From Agrobacterium tumefaciens (GTDB lineage: Bacteria > Pseudomonadota > Alphaproteobacteria > Rhizobiales > Rhizobiaceae), in assembly GCF_013337285.1 (NCBI RefSeq), contig NZ_SUPW01000001.1:1054001-1118000 (forward strand): DNA of 64,000 bases, in the 5' to 3' direction. Positions within the stretch are counted from its first letter, which is position 1. Each line of letters begins with the position of its first letter. This document shows positions 37,822 through 48,698 of the stretch, one piece after another. The position numbers and the translations under genes are program-made. Under the pieces are notes generated by a model that was not told the origin of the DNA, did not search any database, and saw nothing but the letters and a program-made list of their open reading frames with translations.

Positions 37822-37976
37822 ACCCCCTCTGCCCTGCCGGGCATCTCCCCCTCAAGGGGGGAGATCGGCACGACGCGCTACCTCAACTTCATTCTCAGAC
37901 TGTGAGATAGGCGAAACCTATCCGCGTATCGATCTCCCCCCTTGAGGGGGAGATGCCCGGCAGGGCAGAGGGGGGT
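37822..37976. repeat. Intergenic inverted-repeat element, copy 2
   Basis: Same family as 22801-22958: arms at 37822-37866 and 37931-37976 are near-perfect inverted copies and enclose a different 64-bp centre. The arms carry CCCCCTCTGCCCTGCC and an inner CTCCCCCTCAAGGGGGGAG palindrome. The element lies between moaB and the converging dienelactone hydrolase gene, where it could also act as a terminator or transcript-end stabiliser. The two copies match in arms but not in centre. Confidence 0.9.
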
Positions 37977-38077
37977 GAAGCCCCATGCACCTTCGGTCCG
38001 TTGTAAATGGTCAACATGTCGAGCCTTTCCTTCTTCCCCCGAAGGGAGAAGAAACAAGCGGCAGCGTCGAGCGCCCA

Positions 38078-38953
38078 TCACGCCAGATATTTTTTGAAAA
38101 ACTCCACCGTCCGCCCCCAGGCGAGATCGGCAGCGGCCTTATCATATCGCGCCGAGGACGTATCGTTGTTGAAGGCGTGGTTGACACCGTCGTAAACGAA
38201 GATTTCGAAGGTCTTGCCGTTTTCCTCCAGCGCTTTCTTATAGGCATCGATGCCGGCATTGATGCGTTCATCAAGACCCGCATATTGCAAAAGCAAGGGT
38301 GCCTTGATGGCCGGTACATCGGCCGCCGGCGCTTGCTGGCCGTAATAGGCGACGCCGGCATTCAGGCCTGCCGATTTGGTGGCGAAACGGTTGACCAGCC
38401 CGCCGCCCCAGCAGAAACCGACCGCACCGACCTTGCCATTCGCGCCCTGCCTTGCGGCAAGCCACACCCGGCCCGCCTCAGCATTGGCAACCGTTGCGTC
38501 CATATCGAGACCGCTGAACATTTCCCGCGCCTTATCCTCATCCGAAGGCGTGCCGCCCTGCGGCGAGAGAAAATCGACCGCAAGCGCCCGGAAACCGGCG
38601 AGCGCCACGCGTCTTGCCACATCGCGGATATGATCGTTCAGGCCTCTATTCTCGTGGATGACGATGACGGAGCCGATGGGGCCGGACACCGATTTCGGCG
38701 TAACGAGATAACCCTTCATTTCGCCACCGGGGGCGGGATAGGTCACCTCTTCCGCAACGATGCCCGCATCATCAGGCGCGACGATGGCCGCATGGGCGCT
38801 GCTGGCGGAAAGAAGCGGTGCGATGGCGGCCGCAGCCGCACCGGACCCGGCAAGAAGCGTGAGCTTTTCCATGAATTTACGGCGGTCGAGGCTGAGATGG
38901 GTATATTCATCGTAAGCGTCGATCATGGCCTGCGTAATCTTGGGCTTGTCCAT
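38078..38953 (-). CDS. Dienelactone hydrolase family protein with Tat-like signal
   Basis: An alpha/beta-hydrolase of 291 residues. The catalytic triad is visible: nucleophile Cys in GFCWGGG, Asp in YAGLDERI and His in GVNHAFNN, as in dienelactone hydrolases. The N-terminal DRRKFMEKLTLLAGSGAAAA stretch, with a twin arginine before a hydrophobic segment, looks like a Tat export signal starting about residue 25, with cleavage after SSAHAA. The start is ATG 38953, which has an excellent GGAGG site. The physiological substrate is unknown. Confidence 0.85.
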   Translation of the reverse strand: MDKPKITQAMIDAYDEYTHLSLDRRKFMEKLTLLAGSGAAAAAIAPLLSASSAHAAIVAPDDAGIVAEEVTYPAPGGEMKGYLVTPKSVSGPIGSVIVIHENRGLNDHIRDVARRVALAGFRALAVDFLSPQGGTPSDEDKAREMFSGLDMDATVANAEAGRVWLAARQGANGKVGAVGFCWGGGLVNRFATKSAGLNAGVAYYGQQAPAADVPAIKAPLLLQYAGLDERINAGIDAYKKALEENGKTFEIFVYDGVNHAFNNDTSSARYDKAAADLAWGRTVEFFKKYLA

Positions 38954-39073
38954 CGCCTGTCCTCCTTGAACGCGGATGCGACGGGAGGATAACGCAGATC
39001 GCCCTGCGGGGAACGCAGCGGGCGGCGACGGCGCCACACTTTTGCGTGAGCGCCGCAGGCCCTGTCATTCGCC

Positions 39074-40102
39074 TCAGGCGGCGAGGTCCACAACGATACG
39101 GCCGTCGATCTTGCCTTCTTCCATGCGGTGGAAGATATCGTTGATATTTTCCAGCTTGTCCCAGGAGAAGTGGGCGGCGACCTTGCCTTCACCGGCGAAG
39201 GTCAACGCCTCCTCCAGATCCTGGCGTGTGCCGACGATGGAGCCACGCACCGTGATGCGCTTTAGCACCGTGTCGAACACCGGAATGGAGATGAAGCCCG
39301 GCGGCAGGCCGACAAGCGCCATTGTACCCTTGGAGCGCAGGAAGCCATAGGCCTGCTCCATGGCCTTGGGGGAGACTGCCGTTACCAGCGCGCCATGGAC
39401 GCCACCGGTTGCCTTCTGCACCTGCTCCACCGCGTCAGGCGCACGGCCGTTAACGATGACATCTGCTCCCAGCTTTTTCGCAAGCGCCAGCTTGTCATCG
39501 AAAATATCGGCGGCAACGACATGCATGCCCATGGCCTTGGCATATTGCACCGCCATGTGACCAAGCCCGCCAATGCCTGATATGACCACCCATTCACCGG
39601 GCCTGACTTCGGTTTCCTTCAAACCCTTATAGACGGTGACGCCAGCGCAAAGCATAGGTGCGGCCGGGCCGAAATCGAGATTGTCAGGCAGGCGGCCGAC
39701 GAATTTCGGATCGGCAAGGCCATATTCTGCAAAGCTGCCATTGACGGAATAACCTGAGTTCTTCTGGCTCGGGCACAGGGTTTCCCAGCCGGTGCGGCAA
39801 GGAATGCAGCAGCCGCAGGCGGTATAGAGCCAGGGCGTGCCGGCACGGTCGCCTTCCTTGATGCCGGTGACACCAGCGCCGATTTTCGCGACATAACCGG
39901 CACCTTCATGGCCGGGAATGAAGGGCGGGTTGGGTTTGACCGGCCAGTCACCCGTTGCGGCGTGCAGGTCGGTGTGGCAAACGCCCGTCGCCTTGTAATT
40001 GATGAGAATTTCACCGGGGCCGGGATCCGGTATCGCCACTTCCTCGATAGTCAGTGGTTTCCCAAACGCGCGGACGACGGCTGCCTTCATTGTTTTTGTC
40101 AT
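39074..40102 (-). CDS. adhP: Zinc-dependent alcohol dehydrogenase
   Basis: Medium-chain dehydrogenase/reductase that oxidises primary alcohols with NAD, 342 residues. The catalytic zinc ligands are in GVCHTDLHAA (Cys near 37) and PFIPGHEGAGYV (His near 60); the structural-zinc cysteines are in ACGCCIPCRTGWETLC. The NAD fold has ISGIGGLGHMAVQYAKAMG near 167. It resembles E. coli AdhP. ATG 40102 has GAGGAG upstream. It is 120 bp from, and on the same strand as, the dienelactone hydrolase gene. Confidence 0.9.
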   Translation of the reverse strand: MTKTMKAAVVRAFGKPLTIEEVAIPDPGPGEILINYKATGVCHTDLHAATGDWPVKPNPPFIPGHEGAGYVAKIGAGVTGIKEGDRAGTPWLYTACGCCIPCRTGWETLCPSQKNSGYSVNGSFAEYGLADPKFVGRLPDNLDFGPAAPMLCAGVTVYKGLKETEVRPGEWVVISGIGGLGHMAVQYAKAMGMHVVAADIFDDKLALAKKLGADVIVNGRAPDAVEQVQKATGGVHGALVTAVSPKAMEQAYGFLRSKGTMALVGLPPGFISIPVFDTVLKRITVRGSIVGTRQDLEEALTFAGEGKVAAHFSWDKLENINDIFHRMEEGKIDGRIVVDLAA

Positions 40103-40251
40103 GACATACTCCTCAATCTCTGCTCGCCTGAAATCCTCGACGGCGGGCAGAGATTAACGGGGATGGGGCGTCATGGAATTGACCCATCGCAAATCGGCTT
40201 ATTTTGGAGGCGTCGACTGTCTCACTTATGGAGCAACCTGACGATGCTGTT

Positions 40252-40671
40252 TCACTCCAAAGCCAACCAAATGGCGAGCCAGCCCCACAGGCAGACCAGA
40301 AGGGCAAAGCCGATGCCGAACAATGCCCCACGATGGCGGAGACGATTGCTGGTGACATGAACATAAGAATGGGCGTAACGCGACAGCACGAACAACCAGG
40401 CCAGCACGATGGTGACGATATTGTCCGCATCGGTGATGTAAAGCAGCAGGCAGGCGATGTGGAACAGGACGGGAAGTTCGAACTGGTTGGCGATATTGCG
40501 GTTTACCAGATAGCTTTCCCGCGCTTCCTCGCTCTTATCGCGAAGCCGGATGGCCGATTCACGATCCGTGAAGGTGTATTTTTTACGCCGGTAGAGCAGC
40601 AGTATGTAAAGTCCGAAAACGAGAAAGACATGGGCGATCATCGGCCAGAACATTGCGGTCGTCGGTGACAT
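40252..40671 (-). CDS. MAPEG family membrane protein
   Basis: A 139-residue integral membrane protein of the MAPEG family (eicosanoid/glutathione metabolism relatives), with four hydrophobic segments. The NIANQFELPVLFHIACLLLY segment near 62 and LFVLSRYAHSYVHVTSNRLRHRG near 100 are typical. Bacterial members have uncertain substrates. ATG 40671 has GGGAGAG upstream; an ATG at 40689 would put the ribosome site inside the guaB terminator hairpin, so it is less likely. Confidence 0.82.
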   Translation of the reverse strand: MSPTTAMFWPMIAHVFLVFGLYILLLYRRKKYTFTDRESAIRLRDKSEEARESYLVNRNIANQFELPVLFHIACLLLYITDADNIVTIVLAWLFVLSRYAHSYVHVTSNRLRHRGALFGIGFALLVCLWGWLAIWLALE

Positions 40672-40690
40672 GCTTTCTCTCCCAATCATG

Positions 40691-40725
40691 AAAACGCTCC
40701 CCGATCCGGCTGGAATCGGGGAGCG
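40691..40725 (-). terminator. Terminator of guaB
   Basis: Minus-strand hairpin with an 11-bp perfect stem (CGCTCCCCGAT/ATCGGGGAGCG, 40695-40725) followed by four T residues, 43 nt after the guaB stop codon. It lies immediately upstream of the MAPEG gene. Confidence 0.88.
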
Positions 40726-40767
40726 CCAAATACTCTGTCTATCTTTTTACGGATTCGGTTTGAAAGA

Positions 40768-42285
<1,518 letters not shown>

Positions 42286-42403
42286 TCATAATGAAAAATG
42301 CGTGGCCGTCCCGGAACGAAAAGTTCACCCCGGCGCCCTGCAAGGATTGCTTGGAAGTTGGCGAGGGCTGGTAACACGTTCATGACAGGAAGGGAATAGA
42401 AAA

Positions 42404-42426
42404 AACCCGGAATGAACTTCCGGGTT
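42404..42426 (-). terminator. Terminator of the MBL-fold gene
   Basis: Minus-strand hairpin AACCCGGAA/TTCCGGGTT (9-bp stem) with a run of T residues (A-run 42400-42405), 28 nt beyond the MBL gene stop codon and 131 bp before the guaB start. Confidence 0.85.
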
Positions 42427-42453
42427 CTCCCTGTTGCTGCATTGCAGCAGATA

Positions 42454-43458
42454 TCAGATGTCGAACTGGTAGGACTTCGGCACGAAACGATAACCCGTAT
42501 CCAGCTTTTCCGCGTAACCAACGGACGGGAAAGGCATGTGATAGCCAAGGAAAGGCAGCCGGTCGGTGGCGATCATGTCATAGACCTTCTTGCGGGTGGC
42601 AGCAGCAGCAGCCTTGTCCATGTCGAATTTCACTTCCCAATCGGGCCTCTGCAGCGACAGGACGAAATGGTTTGCCGTATCCGCCGTCAGGATCAGCTGT
42701 TTACCTTCCGATTCGACCCGGAAGATCATGTGGCCCGGTGAATGGCCGAAGGCCGCAATGCCGGTGATGCCGGACACGACATTGGCGCCGTCGCCGATGA
42801 AGGTCGCCTTTTCCGCCAGCGGCTTGACGTTGGCGATAACGCCCTTGTGCCCACCCTCGGCAGGCGTGCCGACCCGCTTCTCATCCGTCCAGAAATCATA
42901 TTCCGCCTGGCCGACCACGTAACGCGCCTTTGAAAAGGCCGGCGCGCCCTTTTCCATCAGCCCGCCGATGTGGTCGCCGTGCATGTGAGTCAGCACCACC
43001 ACGGTCACATCCTCCGGCGTGTAACCGGCCGCCGCCATGCCCTCGATCAGGCGGCCATTGCCGGCCCCACGGCCGGCCTCGCCGAAACCGGTATCGAACA
43101 ACACAAGGTCTGTGCCGGTATTGATGAGAACCGGCGAAAAGGAATTGACGAATTGCTCCTTCGGCAGAAAGTTTTCTTCCAGCAATTTACCGACCGTCTC
43201 CGCCGACTGATCCGTGCCGAAGGTCTCACCAGGGTTTGGCGCGGCGCGCGCGCCGTCCTTCACCACCAGCACCTCGAAATTGCCGAGCTTGAAGCGGTTG
43301 GTTTCCGGCGACATGGCGTGCTTTATCTCCATGGAGGTTTGCGGCTGGTTGGTTTGGGCCGTTGCGGTGCGCGCCATCAGCAGCGGCGCACCGAGGACGG
43401 TTGCGCCGGCTGCACCGATGAGGCCGCGTCTGCTCATGCTCAAGGATTGGGTCATCAT
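42454..43458 (-). CDS. Secreted MBL-fold metallo-hydrolase
   Basis: A 334-residue metallo-beta-lactamase-fold hydrolase with an N-terminal Tat-like signal (MSRRGLIGAAGATVLGAPLL, twin Arg at about residues 10-11) and cleavage near TATA. The zinc-binding HMHGDHIGGL motif is near residue 150, with downstream His in GHSPGHMIF near 243. Candidate substrates include lactones, but the sequence does not decide. Start ATG 43458 is preceded by GGAGACAAG; ATG 43455 is equally possible. Confidence 0.85.
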   Translation of the reverse strand: MMTQSLSMSRRGLIGAAGATVLGAPLLMARTATAQTNQPQTSMEIKHAMSPETNRFKLGNFEVLVVKDGARAAPNPGETFGTDQSAETVGKLLEENFLPKEQFVNSFSPVLINTGTDLVLFDTGFGEAGRGAGNGRLIEGMAAAGYTPEDVTVVVLTHMHGDHIGGLMEKGAPAFSKARYVVGQAEYDFWTDEKRVGTPAEGGHKGVIANVKPLAEKATFIGDGANVVSGITGIAAFGHSPGHMIFRVESEGKQLILTADTANHFVLSLQRPDWEVKFDMDKAAAAATRKKVYDMIATDRLPFLGYHMPFPSVGYAEKLDTGYRFVPKSYQFDI

Positions 43459-43634
43459 CTTGTCTCCGATTTCGCCAACTGGCCGTTATCACCAACTGAA
43501 CTCACCCAACGGACAATAGAGCGAGAAAGTTTCAAGGAAACCGGCCTCACGCAGGTTTGATCGGAGCGTTAGAAATAGACAATTAACATGTTGGCAAGCG
43601 GTCCTATCAGGCGTAGGAGGAACGAGAGACACCT

Positions 43635-45062
43635 TTGTCGCAGCGGAAAGCCGCAGGCAGCCCCATGAACCGCATCATCCCCCTCATCCTGGCAGTCGCT
43701 CTCTTTATGGAGCAGATGGACTCCACCGTCATCGCAACCTCGCTTCCGGCGATTGCAGCAGATCTCAATGTCGGCCCGATCACCCTCAAGCTCGCGCTGA
43801 CCGCCTATATGGTGTCGCTGGCGATCTTCATTCCCATCAGCGGCTGGATGGCCGACAAATACGGCGCAAAGAAAATCTTTCGTTTCGCCATCGGCGTCTT
43901 CGTGGTGGGGTCGATCTGTTGCGCGGTCTCGTCGTCGGTGTTCGAGTTCGTGCTCTCGCGCTTCCTGCAGGGCATGGGCGGGGCGATGATGACGCCCGTC
44001 GGCCGTCTCGTTCTGCTTCGAACGACGAAACGGACCGAACTCGTCTCCGCCATGGCGCTGTTGACGATACCGGCGCTTGTGGGGCCGCTCACCGGCCCGC
44101 CGATCGGCGGTTTCATCACCACCTATTTTTCCTGGCACTGGATTTTCCTGATCAACGTGCCCATCGGTATTATCGGCATCTGGCTGTCGACCATCTTCCT
44201 GCCGGAAATTGAAACCACCAATCCGCCGCCGATGGACGGCAAGGGTTTCATTCTGTCCGGTATCGCCGCCTCCGGCGTTGTCTTCGGCGTGTCAGTGGTC
44301 AGCCTGCCGGCACTGCCGCCCGCCATCGGCATCGCCTCGACGATCATCGGTTTTATCTGCGGTTTTCTTTACGTGCGCCATGCCGCGCGCCATCCCGCCC
44401 CCATTCTGGATTTCCGCATTTTTCAGAATGCGACGTTCCGGGCGGCATCCGTTGGCGGCACCATCTTCCGCATTTCGACGGGCGCCATTCCGTTCCTGAT
44501 GCCGCTGATGCTGCAGATCGGCTTCGGGCTTAACCCGTTCCAATCAGGGATGATCACCTTTGCCGGCGCAATCGGTGCGATCACCACGAAATTCATGGCC
44601 AAGCGCGTGTTTGCGGCAACGGGATTCAGGTCAACGCTGATCGGAGCGGGCGTCGTCGGCGCGTTCACGACGCTTGCCAACAGCTTCTTCACACCGGAAA
44701 CACCCTACCCGCTGATCATGATCTTTCTGGTCACGGCGGGATTTGCCCGGTCGTTCTTTTTCACCGGATCGAACGCACTCAGCTATTCCGATATCGAAGA
44801 CAGCCAGGCCAGTCAGGCGACCTCGATGGCCTCGGTGATGCAACAGATCAGCCTGGCGCTGGGTGTGGCTTTCGCCGCCTCCATTCTGGAAGTCAGCAGT
44901 GCAATGTCCGGCACGCATCTGCAGCTTGCCGATTTCCACATCGCCTTCACCATCGTGGCGCTGGTGTCGCTGTTCGCCATCGTGCCGATCATCCGCATGG
45001 ACGCACAGGCCGGTGCGGCCGTCTCCGGCCACCGCGGCAAGGTTTCGCAACCGGCGGAATGA
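43635..45062 (+). CDS. MFS drug:H+ antiporter, DHA2 (14-TM) family
   Basis: A 475-residue exporter of the DHA2/EmrB type with about 14 hydrophobic segments. Motif A-like GWMADKYGAKKIF is near 65 and the N-terminal MEQMDSTVIATSLPAIA is characteristic of the family. LQGMGGAMMTPVGRLVLLR is near 115. TTG 43635 has AGGAGG fourteen bases and GAGAG about six bases upstream; ATG 43665 is an alternative. No membrane-fusion partner or regulator gene is adjacent. The stop codon abuts that of the converging rlmE. Confidence 0.88.
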   Translation: MSQRKAAGSPMNRIIPLILAVALFMEQMDSTVIATSLPAIAADLNVGPITLKLALTAYMVSLAIFIPISGWMADKYGAKKIFRFAIGVFVVGSICCAVSSSVFEFVLSRFLQGMGGAMMTPVGRLVLLRTTKRTELVSAMALLTIPALVGPLTGPPIGGFITTYFSWHWIFLINVPIGIIGIWLSTIFLPEIETTNPPPMDGKGFILSGIAASGVVFGVSVVSLPALPPAIGIASTIIGFICGFLYVRHAARHPAPILDFRIFQNATFRAASVGGTIFRISTGAIPFLMPLMLQIGFGLNPFQSGMITFAGAIGAITTKFMAKRVFAATGFRSTLIGAGVVGAFTTLANSFFTPETPYPLIMIFLVTAGFARSFFFTGSNALSYSDIEDSQASQATSMASVMQQISLALGVAFAASILEVSSAMSGTHLQLADFHIAFTIVALVSLFAIVPIIRMDAQAGAAVSGHRGKVSQPAE

Positions 45063-45803
45063 TCAGTCTTCGGCGGCCTCTCCGGCTTCGGCATCGATAG
45101 CGGGCTCGTTCCTGCGGCCCTTGAAGTGCTTGGCAAGCAGGAACATCTCGACCGATTCCGAGCGTGACGACGCCGGCTTGATGTGCAGGACCTGCTTGAA
45201 GTTCTTCTTCAGCATGTCCAGCAGCGCCTTTTCCGTGCCGCCCTGGAAGGTCTTGGCCAGGAAATGGCCGCCTTCCGCCAACACCTGAACGGCGAAATCG
45301 GCCGCGACTTCGCACAGATGCATGGTGCGGATGTGGTCGGTCTTCTGGTGGCCCGTGGTTGGCGCCGCCATATCCGACAAGACAAGATCGGGCGTGCCGC
45401 CGACAGCTTCCATCAGCTGGTCCGGTGCGGTCGGGTCGAGGAAGTCGAGTTGCAGGATCTTCACGCCGGGGATCGGATCGATTTCGAGAAAATCGATGGC
45501 CGCAACGCGAATGTCGTCCTCAGTCGAATCCGTCACCTTGGAGGCGATCTGCGACCAGCTTCCGGGTGCGGCGCCAAGGTCGATGATGCGCGTCGCGCCC
45601 TTCAGGATCTGGTGCTTGTCGTTGATTTCCAACAGCTTGAAGGCGGCACGGGCGCGATAGCCTTCCAGCTTGGCGCGCTGCACATAGGGGTCGTTGATAT
45701 GACGTTCCAGCCAGCGGCGCGATGAGGCCTTGAGCTTGGTCTTCTTGACCTTCTGGCCGATCTTTCGGCCGGTACGATTGGTGCTTGTCGGCGCCTTGCT
45801 CAT
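45063..45803 (-). CDS. rlmE: 23S rRNA Um2552 ribose methyltransferase RlmE
   Basis: FtsJ/RrmJ-family 2'-O-methyltransferase that modifies U2552 in the peptidyl-transferase centre. The 246-residue protein has [13 protein letters not shown]-like N-terminal region ([15 protein letters not shown] near 55), SAM loop [16 protein letters not shown] near 73, catalytic [15 protein letters not shown] near 140 and FLAKTFQGG near 180. Its ATG at 45803 overlaps the ppx/gppA stop codon (ATGA), so the two genes are translationally coupled. Confidence 0.93.
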   Translation of the reverse strand: MSKAPTSTNRTGRKIGQKVKKTKLKASSRRWLERHINDPYVQRAKLEGYRARAAFKLLEINDKHQILKGATRIIDLGAAPGSWSQIASKVTDSTEDDIRVAAIDFLEIDPIPGVKILQLDFLDPTAPDQLMEAVGGTPDLVLSDMAAPTTGHQKTDHIRTMHLCEVAADFAVQVLAEGGHFLAKTFQGGTEKALLDMLKKNFKQVLHIKPASSRSESVEMFLLAKHFKGRRNEPAIDAEAGEAAED

Positions 45804-47389
45804 GTCAAACCTTCTGTTCTGTCCTGCCGTACGATCTGCATGCGCCTTATGCGGTTGCGCCGCCATGCGCCGTCATCCGCCATCATATCCGTCAAGAGAC
45901 CTTCACGCAGGCCACGATCGGCCACCCGCATGCGGCGTGACGGCCAACGGCGGCGAATGGCCTCAAGAATGGCGCAGCCCGCCAGAACCAGATCGGCCCT
46001 ATCAGGACCGATGCAGGCATTGGCGGCGCGGCCAGCGAAATCCCATGCCAGCAGCTTGTCCTGCATGGCGGTCACCTCTGCATCGGAAAGCCAGAGGCCA
46101 TCCACCTTGCGGCGATCATAGCGCGGCAGATCGAGATGAACACCCGCAAGCGTCGTCACCGTGCCGGATGTTCCGATCAGATGGAAATCCTCGTGATGCA
46201 CAAGCGGCGCGAGAGGCGGGCAATGGAAGGCATCCAGCAGCCCTTCGACTTCCCGCACCATGGCCGCAAACACGTCAGGCGTCACATCGCGGCCGCCATG
46301 GCGTTCCGAAAGCGTGACGACGCCGACCGGCAGCGAAGTCCAGTGGGTGATGTGGTTGGCGAGCCGGTTCGAGCGGTTTTCGCCGACCTTGATGACGGCG
46401 ATTTCCGACGATCCGCCGCCGATATCGAACAGCACCACGGAGCGTGCTTCACGCCCGACAAGCGAGGCGCAACCCGAGACCGCAAGGCGGGCTTCCGTTT
46501 CACGGCTGATGATTTCGAGCCTGAGCCCGGTTTCGCGGGTGACACGCGCCAGAAATTCCTCACCATTGATTGCCGCGCGGCAAGCTTCGGTGGCAATGAG
46601 CCGCATGCGCCGTATGGGACGACCCGCGAGTTTCGCGGCACAGACCTTGAGGGCCTCCACCGCGCGATCCATAGCATCGTCTGAAAGGCGGCCGGTCGAT
46701 ACCAATCCCTCGCCCAGCCGGACGATACGCGAAAAGGCATCAACGACCCGGAACTGGCCGGGCCTTGTCGGCTGCGCGATCAGCAGGCGGCAATTATTGG
46801 TGCCGAGATCGAGCGCCGCATACATATCTGCCGGCGTGTCCTGGCCATGCTCATGCTGACGACCCGCCTGACGGGCGGAATCCAATTGCTGGCGGTGCGG
46901 TTCCTGAGAAGCCCCGTTGGCACGACCGTTCTGCTTGCCGACATGTCTCGCTGCCGGGGAGGGAACCAACGGTCGGCCCTGCGGATCGCGACCACGCGGA
47001 TCGCGGTGAACCCGCTTGCGGTTGCGCGATTTGCGAACACCGCCGGGCGGTGCAGTGGTTGGATTTATGGCGTCCGTTACAATGGGAGCCTGCGCCTGTT
47101 CACCAGATGCAGGCGCACTCTGCTGGGAGGACGCGCCTTTGCCGCGAGAACGCCGCCGGCGCTTTCGTTTGCGCGGTTCGGCATCCGGCTCGAGAGCCGA
47201 CACGTAAGGGGAACCGGCCGGAACATCCGCGGCAACATCATGCGACAACACAGCGGCGTCACGGGGTTTCCCGTCACGCTTGTGTTTCTTGCCACGACGG
47301 GATCGCTTCGCTTTCCCTTTGTCCGCCACCGATGCCCCTTGGTCCGACGGCTTTGGGCCGTTTCCGGGGTCGATCACTGTCTTGTCCAT
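45800..47389 (-). CDS. Ppx/GppA family phosphatase with long basic N-terminal extension
   Basis: Exopolyphosphatase/guanosine pentaphosphatase-like protein. The ASKHA phosphatase fold starts about residue 189 ([17 protein letters not shown]) and contains [15 protein letters not shown] near 310 and [16 protein letters not shown] near 405. The first roughly 188 residues are disordered, rich in Lys/Arg, Pro and Gln ([15 protein letters not shown]), and unlike the E. coli enzyme. The start is uncertain: ATG 47389 is used, ATG 47431 or TTG 47476 are possible, none with a clear ribosome site. Its stop overlaps the rlmE start. Which of polyphosphate or pppGpp is the substrate cannot be told from sequence. 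Confidence 0.85.
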   Translation of the reverse strand: MDKTVIDPGNGPKPSDQGASVADKGKAKRSRRGKKHKRDGKPRDAAVLSHDVAADVPAGSPYVSALEPDAEPRKRKRRRRSRGKGASSQQSAPASGEQAQAPIVTDAINPTTAPPGGVRKSRNRKRVHRDPRGRDPQGRPLVPSPAARHVGKQNGRANGASQEPHRQQLDSARQAGRQHEHGQDTPADMYAALDLGTNNCRLLIAQPTRPGQFRVVDAFSRIVRLGEGLVSTGRLSDDAMDRAVEALKVCAAKLAGRPIRRMRLIATEACRAAINGEEFLARVTRETGLRLEIISRETEARLAVSGCASLVGREARSVVLFDIGGGSSEIAVIKVGENRSNRLANHITHWTSLPVGVVTLSERHGGRDVTPDVFAAMVREVEGLLDAFHCPPLAPLVHHEDFHLIGTSGTVTTLAGVHLDLPRYDRRKVDGLWLSDAEVTAMQDKLLAWDFAGRAANACIGPDRADLVLAGCAILEAIRRRWPSRRMRVADRGLREGLLTDMMADDGAWRRNRIRRMQIVRQDRTEGLT

Positions 47390-47621
47390 TTCGCCGCGCA
47401 CAAGCAAAGACGCTATGCTGCTGGCTTTCATAGGTTTCGTTGGGTGGACAATACCAGCGCAAGAGATTTTAGCCAAATGGTTTTTCCCGAGCCGAAAACG
47501 GCAGGCGTCGAGGCGATATAGCTAGGCGCGCAACAGGACCACTCAGAGGCTCCCAATTGCTCTAATAGTTTTTCTGGGGTCCGTCCTCTGACAGTACAAA
47601 CATAACTTAGTGATTGTTAGT

Positions 47622-47726
47622 ATGAAGATGCGAGGAAGATACACAGCGATGGGTTTACTTTCGGAGAAGAATCAGGCTCAACTTTTTCGGGAAATTTTAT
47701 TCATAATTCCACTTTGGAGCACATAA
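47622..47726 (+). CDS. Possible 34-residue upstream ORF
   Basis: A short frame from ATG 47622 to TAA 47724-47726 would encode 34 residues ending EILFIIPLWST. Its stop codon shares one base with the ATG of the winged-helix gene (TAATG), the kind of overlap used for translational coupling. There is no recognisable family and only weak ribosome-site sequence, so it could be a leader peptide or chance. Confidence 0.3.
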   Translation: MKMRGRYTAMGLLSEKNQAQLFREILFIIPLWST

Positions 47727-48046
47727 TGCCGAGAGTAAGAGAATCCCATCTTGTAATTCCGACCCTTAGAATTCTCGCTACGAAACAGGACGGGTTTGCT
47801 ACAACATCGACGCTCATCGATGAACTCGAAGACTACTTCGCACCGGAAGGCATAGATGACACTCTACTTCAAGGAAGAAATGATACGCATTTCAGCCAGA
47901 AAGTGCGAAATCTTGTTTCGCACCGGCAGAATTCAACTGGTCTGGAAACCCGCGGATGGGCATCCTATGACCAAGGACGCGAAGGGTGGACAATAACCGA
48001 CGCAGGAAGACTTTTCTTGGCTCAGATGGGTGAGCTCGACGAATAA
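47726..48046 (+). CDS. Winged-helix protein resembling the Mrr N-terminal domain
   Basis: A 106-residue protein (from ATG 47726, with GGAG upstream) whose pattern, LVIPTLRILATKQDGFATTSTLIDELEDYF, then FSQKVRNLVSHRQ and GWTITDAGRLFLAQ, resembles the winged-helix domain found at the N-terminus of Mrr-type restriction enzymes. No nuclease PD-(D/E)xK domain follows: the frame stops at 48044. It may be a stand-alone DNA-binding protein or the remnant of a restriction gene. GC content is clearly lower than the core neighbours, suggesting acquisition. Its 3' end overlaps the converging methylase gene by 25 bp. Confidence 0.6.
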   Translation: MPRVRESHLVIPTLRILATKQDGFATTSTLIDELEDYFAPEGIDDTLLQGRNDTHFSQKVRNLVSHRQNSTGLETRGWASYDQGREGWTITDAGRLFLAQMGELDE

Positions 48047-48651
48047 TCACCCTGCCGCTCCAAAGAACGCCTGCAAGGAGGAACCCAAGCTAGGTGTGAG
48101 TGGTCGATCGCGTCTTTCTCCCATATGAACCAAGCATATCCTGTAGCAGTCGATGCTTTGGGATCAACACGCCCCTTCACCATTGGAACGCGCTCAGAGA
48201 ACTGAGCAAATATAGTTGGTGGGCTGTCCTTAAATATGCCTTCATACCGCCCGACGCTTTCGAGAAAGACGGTGCGCGCCAAAATAGCAACGCCCTGACG
48301 AGCCACAGTCATAGCGCGCGCTACAAACTCTTCGGCCAACCGAAATGGTGGGTTTGTGATTACCCAATCGTGTGATAGCGCCTCATACGGAAACGTCAGG
48401 AAATCACGAATGGGCGCGTAGCCGTAAGGGTATGCATCTGCGGAATCAACTCGAGCAAAATATTCTGATAGAGGGCGCGACATATAACCTCTGCCCGCTG
48501 CCGGTTCCAAGCAAGTGCAAGAAGCAACCTTTTCACGACCTATGATATATTCAATTAACGCTCTCGTCGCCCAAGGTGGCGTGGGGAAATCATCAGGGCT
48601 ATCTTGTGCCTCATGCCGCTGTGCCATAACGGCATGTGATGTATTTTGCAT
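48022..48651 (-). CDS. Putative SAM-dependent DNA (adenine-type) methyltransferase
   Basis: A 209-residue protein with DFPTPPWATRALIEYIIG near residue 21, the SAM-site TCLEPAAGRGYMSRPLSEYF near 47 and the catalytic NPPF motif in WVITNPPFRLAEEF near 98. This arrangement is common in small phage- or island-encoded DNA methylases. No target-recognition domain is obvious. ATG 48651 follows a GGGAG site eight bases upstream. It converges on the winged-helix gene with overlapping 3' ends, so the two could form a two-gene exchange unit; that pairing is inference. Confidence 0.7.
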   Translation of the reverse strand: MQNTSHAVMAQRHEAQDSPDDFPTPPWATRALIEYIIGREKVASCTCLEPAAGRGYMSRPLSEYFARVDSADAYPYGYAPIRDFLTFPYEALSHDWVITNPPFRLAEEFVARAMTVARQGVAILARTVFLESVGRYEGIFKDSPPTIFAQFSERVPMVKGRVDPKASTATGYAWFIWEKDAIDHSHLAWVPPCRRSLERQGDYSSSSPI

Positions 48652-48698
48652 GAAATTTCTCCCTTGAGGATTGCAGAGGCATGCCGTGCAATTTCTTA

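Noticed and set aside
37793-37985. CRISPR-like repeat array
   Set aside because: The repeats form a single inverted pair with one unique centre rather than several direct repeats with spacers.
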